Positions 26,355 to 32,554 of a stretch of 32,554 bases of DNA are shown one piece after another. The position numbers and the translations under genes are program-made. Each line of letters opens with the position of its first letter. Within the stretch, counting starts at the first letter, position 1. A model generated the notes under the pieces. It did not search any database and was not told where the DNA came from. It was given only the letters and a program-made list of their open reading frames with translations. Origin of the DNA: Oscillospiraceae bacterium (GTDB taxonomy: Bacteria > Bacillota > Clostridia > Oscillospirales > Ruminococcaceae); NCBI GenBank assembly GCA_029007035.1, contig JAQXHC010000002.1, positions 1-32,554 on the forward strand. The letters are read 5' to 3'.

Positions 26355-27779
26355 ATGTTTGACGAGTTGCACGAGGAGTGCGGAGTTTTCGGAATATATG
26401 AAAAATCGGCATGCAATATAGCCGAAAGCGTCTATTCTGCGCTGTTTGCATTGCAGCACAGAGGGCAGGAGAGCTGCGGAATATCGGTGTGCGACGATGG
26501 AGTTTTCAGCCATTTAAAAGGCAGCGGACTTGTCGGCGAGGTGTTCGGCAGGGATAATCTGAAATCACTCGGGCAGGGAAGAATAGCTATCGGTCACGTC
26601 AGGTATTCAACCTGCGGCGGCGACAATCCAAATAATATCCAGCCTCTTGTAATAAGGCATATAAACGGAAATCTCGCCCTCGTACATAACGGGAATCTTG
26701 TGAATACCGCGGCTCTGAGGAAATCCTTTGAGCTTTCGGGAGCGATTTTCCACGGCTCGTCGGATACGGAGGCAATTGCCTATGAGATAGTTCGCCAGAG
26801 ACTAAGCTGCAAATCAACAGAGGAAGCAGTTGAAAAGGCGATGTGTGAACTGAAGGGAGCTTATTCCTGCATTCTTATGACTGCTTCAAAGATGATAGTC
26901 TTTCGTGACCCGAACGGATTCAGACCGCTGTGTATCGGCAAAACCGCCGATGGAGCATATGCTGCCGCATCGGAGTCCTGCGCTCTCGAAGCTGTGGGCG
27001 CATCCTTTATCCGGGATGTCAGGGCAGGAGAAATCGTTGTTATCGGCGAGGACGGAATACAGTCAATAACGACTCACTGCGGCGGAAAAAACAGCATCTG
27101 TATTTTCGAGTATATTTATTTTGCCCGTCCCGATTCTGTTATTGAGGGAACTTCCGTTCATCGTGCACGGCTTCGTTCCGGAAAGATACTTGCACAGACA
27201 GCCCCAATCGATGCAGACATAGTAATCGGAGTTCCGGATTCAGGACTTGATGCGGCTCTCGGATATTCTCTGGAAAGCGGAATTCCATATGGAATGGGTT
27301 TTATCAAGAATAAATATATCGGCAGAAGTTTTATTCAGCCGAGTCAGGTCCAGAGGGATAATTCTGTAAAGATCAAGCTCAATGTAATTAAAGAAACCGT
27401 CGCAGACAAAAGAGTTATCATGATAGACGATTCAATCGTCAGAGGTACTACCTGCGCGAGAATAGTGCGGCTGCTCCGCGAAGCAGGAGCAAAAGAGGTT
27501 CACGTAAGAATTTCGTCGCCGCCGTTTGTACACAGCTGCTATTTCGGAACGGATATAGATTCCGAGGACAGGCTTATCGCTCATAATTGCCGGACCACAG
27601 CCGAAATTGCTGAGTATATAGGAGCGGATACGCTTGCATATATGCCCGTTTCCACGCTCAGCAGCCTGCTTAACGACAAATGCTTCGGTTTCTGTGACGG
27701 CTGCTTCACGGGTAATTACCCCGTTGACGTAAGCAATGCGGTGTACAAAAATAAATTTGACAGCAAAATTCATGGATAA
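26355..27779 (+). CDS. purF: Amidophosphoribosyltransferase
   Basis: First committed step of purine synthesis, joining the glutamine amide to PRPP; 474 residues. An eight-residue propeptide precedes nucleophile C9 (HEECGVFGIY). Class II amidotransferase domain with HNGNLVN follows. The phosphoribosyl domain has the PRPP loop VIMIDDSIVRGTT (354-366). Candidate iron-sulfur cysteines in CIFEYIYFARP, SCYFGTDI and CFGFCDGC match the Bacillus type. All catalytic features look intact. It sits 13 bases after the ANTAR gene, outside the usual purine operon, so it may be a nitrogen-regulated copy. Confidence 0.94.
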   Translation: MFDELHEECGVFGIYEKSACNIAESVYSALFALQHRGQESCGISVCDDGVFSHLKGSGLVGEVFGRDNLKSLGQGRIAIGHVRYSTCGGDNPNNIQPLVIRHINGNLALVHNGNLVNTAALRKSFELSGAIFHGSSDTEAIAYEIVRQRLSCKSTEEAVEKAMCELKGAYSCILMTASKMIVFRDPNGFRPLCIGKTADGAYAAASESCALEAVGASFIRDVRAGEIVVIGEDGIQSITTHCGGKNSICIFEYIYFARPDSVIEGTSVHRARLRSGKILAQTAPIDADIVIGVPDSGLDAALGYSLESGIPYGMGFIKNKYIGRSFIQPSQVQRDNSVKIKLNVIKETVADKRVIMIDDSIVRGTTCARIVRLLREAGAKEVHVRISSPPFVHSCYFGTDIDSEDRLIAHNCRTTAEIAEYIGADTLAYMPVSTLSSLLNDKCFGFCDGCFTGNYPVDVSNAVYKNKFDSKIHG

Positions 27780-27793
27780 TATGAGGTGCGATT

Positions 27794-29374
27794 ATGTGTA
27801 CAATAATGGGATATTTGCGCGGAGATGCTGATAAGGAGCTTTTCGCGAAAGGACTTTCGAGAACGCAGTCAAGAGGTCCGGACGACAGCCGTACAGTCGA
27901 TACCGGTCACGGACTGCTCGGCTTCCAGCGTCTTTCAATTATGGGACTTACTCCCGAGGGAATGCAGCCTTTTGAACTGAACGGCAGTTATTCGGTGTGC
28001 AACGGCGAGATATACGGATTCCGTCCGATAAAGAAAAAGCTTTCGGCTAAATACAGCTTCAAAAGCGGCAGCGACTGTGAAATCCTTCTTCCCATGTACA
28101 GGGAGTACGGCACAGATATGTTTGCAATGCTCGATGCCGAGTTTGCCTGCATTATTTACGATGCGGAGAAAGATGAGTTTATAGCCGCGCGCGATCCGAT
28201 CGGAATCCGTCCTCTTTATTACGGATTTGATTCCGAAGGCAGTATGGTTCTTGCCAGCGAGGCTAAAAATCTTGTCGGACTGACAGATAAGATTATGCCT
28301 TTTCCTCCCGGATATTACTGGAAGAACGGCGAGTTCATCTGTTACCGCGATATAACCGCTGTTGATAAAGTAATTGATGATGACCTTGAAACCGTATGCG
28401 CCAATATACGCGAAAAGCTTATAAAGGGTGTTGAAAAGCGCCTGGACTCCGACGCAAAGGTTGGATTTCTGCTTTCGGGCGGACTTGATTCGTCGCTTGT
28501 CTGCTCAATTGCCCAGAAGAATAGTGACACCCCAATAAAGACATTTGCGATCGGCATGAACACCGATGCAATCGACCTGAAATATGCCAAGCAAACCGCC
28601 GAGTATATCGGCAGCGATCACACTGAGGTAATAATCACCAAAGAGGACGTAATATCTGCTCTTGACACGGTTATACAGATTCTTGGTACTTTTGATATTA
28701 CTACGATTCGCGCCAGCATCGGAATGTATCTGCTCTGCCGCGCTATCCACGAGCAGACGGACATTCGGGTTCTGCTTACAGGCGAGATTTCCGATGAGCT
28801 TTTCGGATATAAATATACGGATTTTGCTCCCTCTGCCGAGGAGTTTCAGAAAGAATCTGTGAAGCGTGTACATGAACTTCATATGTATGACGTACTTCGT
28901 GCAGACCGCTGTATATCCTCGAATTCGCTTGAAGCGAGAGTGCCTTTCGGCGACCTTGACTTTGTGAAATACGTTCTTGCAATCAAGCCGGAAATGAAGA
29001 TGAATACATACAACATGGGCAAATATCTTCTTCGTCACGCTTTTGAGGGAGGAAACTATCTTCCCGAGAATATCCTGTTCCGTGAAAAAGCGGCATTTTC
29101 TGACGCTGTAGGACATTCAATGGTTGATTATCTGAAAAAATATGCCGATGATTACTACACAGATGAGCAGTTTGAAATGCTTTCTGCAAAATACACGCAC
29201 GCGAAGCCATTTACCAAGGAATCGCTGCTGTATCGTGAGATTTTTGAGAAACATTATCCGGATCAGTCACAGATGATCGTAGATTTCTGGATGCCGAACA
29301 AGTCGTGGGAGGGTTGCTGTGTAAACGATCCTTCTGCACGTGTTCTCTCAAACTACGGTAACAGCGGCAAGTAA
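27794..29374 (+). CDS. asnB: Asparagine synthase, glutamine-hydrolysing
   Basis: Makes asparagine from aspartate, ATP and glutamine; 526 residues. Nucleophile C2 follows the start Met (MCTIMGYL). Amidotransferase landmarks are QRLSIMG and CNGEIYGFR. The synthetase domain has the ATP pyrophosphatase loop SGGLDSS (228-234), TGEISDELFGYKY and the lysine segment FREKAAFSDA. It resembles the short bacterial AsnB of about 525-555 residues. It ends the rightward operon, 14 bases after purF and followed by a strong terminator. Confidence 0.95.
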   Translation: MCTIMGYLRGDADKELFAKGLSRTQSRGPDDSRTVDTGHGLLGFQRLSIMGLTPEGMQPFELNGSYSVCNGEIYGFRPIKKKLSAKYSFKSGSDCEILLPMYREYGTDMFAMLDAEFACIIYDAEKDEFIAARDPIGIRPLYYGFDSEGSMVLASEAKNLVGLTDKIMPFPPGYYWKNGEFICYRDITAVDKVIDDDLETVCANIREKLIKGVEKRLDSDAKVGFLLSGGLDSSLVCSIAQKNSDTPIKTFAIGMNTDAIDLKYAKQTAEYIGSDHTEVIITKEDVISALDTVIQILGTFDITTIRASIGMYLLCRAIHEQTDIRVLLTGEISDELFGYKYTDFAPSAEEFQKESVKRVHELHMYDVLRADRCISSNSLEARVPFGDLDFVKYVLAIKPEMKMNTYNMGKYLLRHAFEGGNYLPENILFREKAAFSDAVGHSMVDYLKKYADDYYTDEQFEMLSAKYTHAKPFTKESLLYREIFEKHYPDQSQMIVDFWMPNKSWEGCCVNDPSARVLSNYGNSGK

Positions 29375-29414
29375 GCTGAGACTGTTCAGACATTACAATC
29401 CCATAGAATTAATT

Positions 29415-29475
29415 AAGGCAACATCGTATACAGCCGCACGGGCTGTAAATATACGATGTTGCCTTGAATTTTTTA
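29415..29475 (+). terminator. Terminator of the gltB-asnB operon
   Basis: A perfect 16-bp stem (29415-29430 / 29450-29465) with an inner CAGCC/GGCTG stem, then GAATTTTTTATTTT. Very strong on plus. On minus it may also end the convergent sortase operon, with a weaker T tract. Confidence 0.92.
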
Positions 29476-29502
29476 TTTTAAGAAGCTGTATCGATAGGAT
29501 AT

Positions 29503-30219
29503 TTATGCGTAACTGTCTGTTAATTCTGCGAAAACGAGATAACGCTGGTAATTATCGGGATATGGATGACAAGTAGAAAGCGTCAGCAGCTGCCTGCCTT
29601 CCTGAATATAAATGTTTTGGCTGTCTGTAGGGTCTATAATTTTTGTTTCAACCACCTGATATACAAGTGTTTCCCACAGATTCGTAAAATAGATTTTGTC
29701 ACCTGCGCGGAGTTCGGTAATTTTTTTAAAGATATGAACGCCTTTCCAGCGGGTGTGAGCGGCAATTACACAGTTTGTATTATTGCCTCCGACCGGAAGC
29801 GAGGTGTGCGCGAGGTACGCTGCTCCTTTTGCCATATTTTCTTTGCTTGCTCCGTTATAAACCGGAAGCTCCACATCAATGGACGGTATGGAGATATATC
29901 CAAGTATTTCACTGTCTATACCGTAATCCGAAAGGTTAAAGTCTGGTTTTTCATACGACAGCTGATCAATAAGTCCGCTTTGTTTATTTTCCCAGAGCTG
30001 TTGATTATAGCTTATCATTGCTTTACGCAGTTCTGAATAAGGCAAAACATTGTCCGATGTATTGCTTTCCGGCTGTATTTCTTTTCTAAGGTCGATAAAA
30101 TCGTTAATATTTTTTTCGGCTGTGTGATTAAAGTAATACCGGAGGGTGATCGGATAGAAAAATAATCCCAGACCTGTAATCAGCATCAATATAGCGATAA
30201 TTTTAATTGCCTTATTCAT
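29503..30219 (-). CDS. Sortase, second of the pilus locus
   Basis: Membrane-anchored transpeptidase of 238 residues: one N-terminal membrane helix (about 4-26), then the sortase barrel with catalytic H155 (AAHTRW), C217 (LLTLSTCHPY) and R226 (DNYQRYLVF). It lacks the DPF/DPW lid and C-terminal membrane helix of classic class C pilus sortases, so it may attach finished pili to the wall or handle another subunit. Its ATG overlaps the preceding sortase by eight bases. Last gene of the leftward pilus operon as seen here. Confidence 0.88.
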   Translation of the reverse strand: MNKAIKIIAILMLITGLGLFFYPITLRYYFNHTAEKNINDFIDLRKEIQPESNTSDNVLPYSELRKAMISYNQQLWENKQSGLIDQLSYEKPDFNLSDYGIDSEILGYISIPSIDVELPVYNGASKENMAKGAAYLAHTSLPVGGNNTNCVIAAHTRWKGVHIFKKITELRAGDKIYFTNLWETLVYQVVETKIIDPTDSQNIYIQEGRQLLTLSTCHPYPDNYQRYLVFAELTDSYA

Positions 30220-31063
30220 TCCTTTTCACCTTCCGAATAATATCTCTGATTCCGCTGCTGATAAGGAGCAGAATGAATACAGCAGAAATTCCGATTACTG
30301 CAAACAGTGAATAGTCCTCCCATGTGAGTGATTTTGGAATTTTCGGTTCAGCGGCAGTGATCTCCTCCGTTTCGGTAATTCGTTTGCCATGGACAAGCAG
30401 TCTGTGGGTATTTTTACCGTAAGGCGTACAGGTTATAAGTGTAACAAGATCTTCACCCTCTTTTATATGAAGAGATGTGCTGTCGTCCGGGGATACGACC
30501 TCAATGTCATAGATTTGATAGGAAAGCACTTCGTCCAGCACATGGATACGGAATAAATTATTCTTTTTCAGAAGATGCAGATCAGTAAACAGCCTTGCGG
30601 AGGGCAGACCGCAATGGGCAGAAAGAACAGCGTGCGTAGTATCTCCGCCGATTGGAAGCGATGTGTTTTCCAGATGACCGACTCCGATTGATAATACGTT
30701 CTCCTCTGTTCCGTGATAAATTGGCAGATATACATCAATTGCCGGTATTTCAATATATGCCATGATCTCATCAAAAGCCAGAAGTTCGGTGTATTCGCCA
30801 TCAGTAATCGGAAAAGCATCGGGATCAAAGGGGTCTGTAAGTACAACAGCATTTTCAAAAAGGCTTTTGTTATAGCGATAAATAGCTTCTTTCTCCTCTG
30901 CGAGCTGTTCTGGACTTAATGCCGAGCTTTTTTCGGCATGTTCAATTATTGCTTTACTGCTGTTTTTCTTATAAAGATAATTTGAAACTGCCGGATACAT
31001 GAAAACGGAAATTCCAGCAAGAAAGATAAAAACAATCAATATTGTGGGCATTGCCCTTTTCAC
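30212..31063 (-). CDS. Class C (pilin-polymerising) sortase
   Basis: Protein of 283 residues with an N-terminal membrane helix (about 7-25), a lid with DPF at 77-79, catalytic H150 (LSAHCGLP), C212 (TLITCTPYG) and R221, and a C-terminal membrane helix (about 252-270). This is the class C layout that links pilin subunits covalently. The start is GTG at 31063 because AAAGGAGG stands eight bases before it; the frame extends ten codons further to a TTG that would place the ribosome site inside the gene. It follows the LPxTG pilin gene, its probable substrate, after a hairpin-rich gap. Confidence 0.9.
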   Translation of the reverse strand: MKRAMPTILIVFIFLAGISVFMYPAVSNYLYKKNSSKAIIEHAEKSSALSPEQLAEEKEAIYRYNKSLFENAVVLTDPFDPDAFPITDGEYTELLAFDEIMAYIEIPAIDVYLPIYHGTEENVLSIGVGHLENTSLPIGGDTTHAVLSAHCGLPSARLFTDLHLLKKNNLFRIHVLDEVLSYQIYDIEVVSPDDSTSLHIKEGEDLVTLITCTPYGKNTHRLLVHGKRITETEEITAAEPKIPKSLTWEDYSLFAVIGISAVFILLLISSGIRDIIRKVKRNE

Positions 31064-31091
31064 GTTCAGCTCCTCCTTTATTTGAAGCAAC

Positions 31092-31112
31092 ACCGCACAG
31101 CCTTTGTGCGGT
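31092..31112 (-). other. Hairpin just upstream of the class C sortase
   Basis: ACCGCACA and TGTGCGGT (31092-31099 / 31105-31112) form an 8-bp stem with a five-base loop, about 15 bases before the ribosome site. It could be an RNA processing or stabilising structure between pilin and sortase; no U tract follows on minus. Confidence 0.5.
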
Positions 31113-31127
31113 ATTACTTTAAAGTAA

Positions 31128-31155
31128 AACGGGCGGCGAACACTCGCCGTCCGTT
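31128..31155 (-). terminator. Leaky terminator between pilin and sortases
   Basis: Stem of 12 pairs (31128-31139 / 31144-31155) with one mismatch on minus, followed by TTTTACTTT on that strand. It begins 17 bases after the pilin stop. A partial stop here would give much pilin and little sortase, common in pilus operons. Confidence 0.6.
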
Positions 31156-31172
31156 TTTTAATTCAGATATCA

Positions 31173-32554
31173 TTATTGAGCTTTTTTATTTCTTGCTCTC
31201 TTTTTGTAGATAACAAGCATGGCTACAGCAGCAATCATCAGAATGATACCGATCACTGAAAAGACTACTGTACCTGTTCCGCCGGTAATAGGAAGCTGGA
31301 TACCGCTGCTGTTTGGAACCTTAACGGTAAAAATACCATTTGTTGCAGCAACATCTTTATCCGAAAAGTTTATTTTAATTGCTTCACCAAGAATATTATA
31401 TCCCGAGGGAGCTTTTGTTTCGACAAGGTAATAGTCATATTTACTGCCGTTTGCTTCGTATTTAGCAAATAATGCAGAACCGTTTTCATCTGTTTCTAAA
31501 CCGGATTCCAGTAGGATTCCTTCTTTACTTGTCAATGGAATGGTAACCGTTCTGGTTTCCCCTGAATAAGCCGTTCTGTAAAGATCAAACACAGCTCCTT
31601 CGAGTTTTTTAGTATCATCATTTTCTTGGTATTTATCAATCTGGATAGCAAATGTAGTAACATTTGCGGTATCTGATTGGGTTTTGTGAGAATTCGCAAC
31701 ATATGGATAATAAGAATAATCAAACGTAGCAGTATTTGTTTCTTTCACATTTACTGCAGTCGTATCATCACGGTTTAATTGTGCGGTGTAGGTAATAATA
31801 AGCTGTTTTCCTGCATTTGCTGACCATGATGAATAATTATCGTTGCTCACGGAAATTTTGAAGGTATAGCCAGCGGTTTCAGTTGTATCAAGAGTGTATG
31901 TACTCTTGTCAACATCTGCGCCGTCAATTTGAACTTTGATTGAACTAATATTCAAAGTCAGACCATCCGGAAGCAAATCAGAGACAGAAAACGACTTATC
32001 GGCAGCATCGGCGCCGTATGTCGGAATATCCACAGTAACTGTGTAGTTAACATTTTCGCCTTTTGTAACGCTTGTCTTATCTGCTGCCTTTGAGATTGTT
32101 ACCTCTTCATGTTTTGCGGTAAATGTTGAATCGTCGATCATATAGGTGTTATTTGTAACGGTCGGTTCAAGTTTTTGCAGCATCAGCTGGTATACACTGG
32201 TTGATGTGGTCGGGAGAATAAAATATTCTCCTATAGCTAAATCCTCAAATGTTACTACTTTGTTTACAGATTTTTTTGATTGGACAGGGGCAATATTATT
32301 AACATTTATATATTCCGGAAGACCTGCCAATAAAGCCTTCAAATCTTTGGAGTCATCTGTAAGGTTTGAAAACTGTTCAATAGTAGTGCCTGCAAAATAA
32401 TTAGCAAAATAACTGTTCCACGCATATGTAAGGTCGTTGGTTGCAGCATTATAATTTATATCAACTACCTTATATGCTGCAAGTACATCATTTTCCACGG
32501 CATTTGTAACCGTAATGGAAGCAGTGGAAATTGTTTGGGTTTCATCATTAAATA
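31173..32554 (-). CDS. LPxTG-anchored fimbrial subunit (pilin), partial
   Basis: The frame is open to the window edge, so the 5' end, with the signal peptide, is missing; 459 residues are visible. Going toward the C-terminus there are part of an N-terminal pilin domain (to about 32120), a fimbrial isopeptide domain with PDGLTL, and a Cna-B-type domain with the E-box YYLVETKAPSGY. The sorting signal LPITG, a hydrophobic helix and the basic tail KKRARNKK end the protein. A substrate for the adjacent sortases. The GTG at 32498 is not a convincing start since the frame continues upstream in the same protein style. The usual YPK pilin motif is not seen between the first domains. Confidence 0.88.
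   Translation of the reverse strand, partial: FNDETQTISTASITVTNAVENDVLAAYKVVDINYNAATNDLTYAWNSYFANYFAGTTIEQFSNLTDDSKDLKALLAGLPEYINVNNIAPVQSKKSVNKVVTFEDLAIGEYFILPTTSTSVYQLMLQKLEPTVTNNTYMIDDSTFTAKHEEVTISKAADKTSVTKGENVNYTVTVDIPTYGADAADKSFSVSDLLPDGLTLNISSIKVQIDGADVDKSTYTLDTTETAGYTFKISVSNDNYSSWSANAGKQLIITYTAQLNRDDTTAVNVKETNTATFDYSYYPYVANSHKTQSDTANVTTFAIQIDKYQENDDTKKLEGAVFDLYRTAYSGETRTVTIPLTSKEGILLESGLETDENGSALFAKYEANGSKYDYYLVETKAPSGYNILGEAIKINFSDKDVAATNGIFTVKVPNSSGIQLPITGGTGTVVFSVIGIILMIAAVAMLVIYKKRARNKKAQ

Noticed and set aside
31092..31112. ANTAR hexaloop before the class C sortase
   Set aside because: The stable stem leaves a five-base loop, and no overlapping terminator follows it.
1..32554. 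CRISPR array, tRNA, rRNA, insertion sequence or prophage
   Set aside because: No regularly spaced direct repeats, cloverleaf, rRNA-like stretch, transposase or phage gene was found.

Overview
The window looks like chromosomal DNA of a Gram-positive, low-to-mid GC anaerobe of the Clostridia, most like Ruminococcus/Oscillospiraceae. This is an inference from the gene set: type III glutamine synthetase, LL-diaminopimelate aminotransferase, an ammonium transporter fused to PII, an ANTAR regulator in a glutamate synthase operon, ferredoxin-type proteins and a sortase/pilin locus. Ribosome binding sites are strong and genes are tightly packed. I saw no rRNA, tRNA, insertion sequence, prophage or CRISPR array.

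Layout. 1-318: no gene; a small folded element of unknown nature and a strong terminator. 319-2927 (minus): ABC-2 exporter operon (ATPase, two permeases) with a consensus promoter and a perfect 21-bp operator. 3274-4182 (minus): AraC/GyrI-like regulator. 4488-6754 (plus): cysK-metY sulfur assimilation pair. 6837-7271 (minus): Rrf2-type regulator whose promoter shares a motif with the cysK promoter. 7698-10326 (plus): ferredoxin-like protein, DUF1294 membrane protein, acylphosphatase and a YeiH-type transporter.

10483-29374 is the core: two divergent nitrogen operons sharing a 409-bp control region (18021-18429). Leftward: amt-PII fusion, dapF, pyrG, dapL, glnN. Rightward: gltB, gltD, a degenerate glutamine synthetase-like gene, an ANTAR-domain protein, purF, asnB. 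Ammonium is imported and sensed (Amt-PII), fixed into glutamine (GlnN) and glutamate (GltBD), and spent by four glutamine amidotransferases in the window (GltB, PyrG, PurF, AsnB) and by lysine/peptidoglycan synthesis (DapL, DapF).

The main discovery is in the two leaders. Each starts with a small hairpin with a six-base loop having A at position 1 and G at position 4, the ANTAR-protein recognition signature. Each hairpin overlaps and excludes the ascending arm of an intrinsic terminator. The gltB leader has one such module; the amt leader has two in tandem. The ANTAR protein encoded as fourth gene of the gltB operon is the obvious antiterminator. Its receiver domain lacks the phosphorylated Asp, and it sits directly after a glutamine synthetase homologue lacking several catalytic residues. 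I propose a self-contained antitermination circuit in which the pseudo-synthetase and/or Amt-PII supply the nitrogen signal. The proteins are family-level assignments; the leader architecture is read directly from sequence; the circuit is inference.

29503-32554 (minus): pilus locus with two sortases and the C-terminal part of an LPxTG pilin that runs off the window end.
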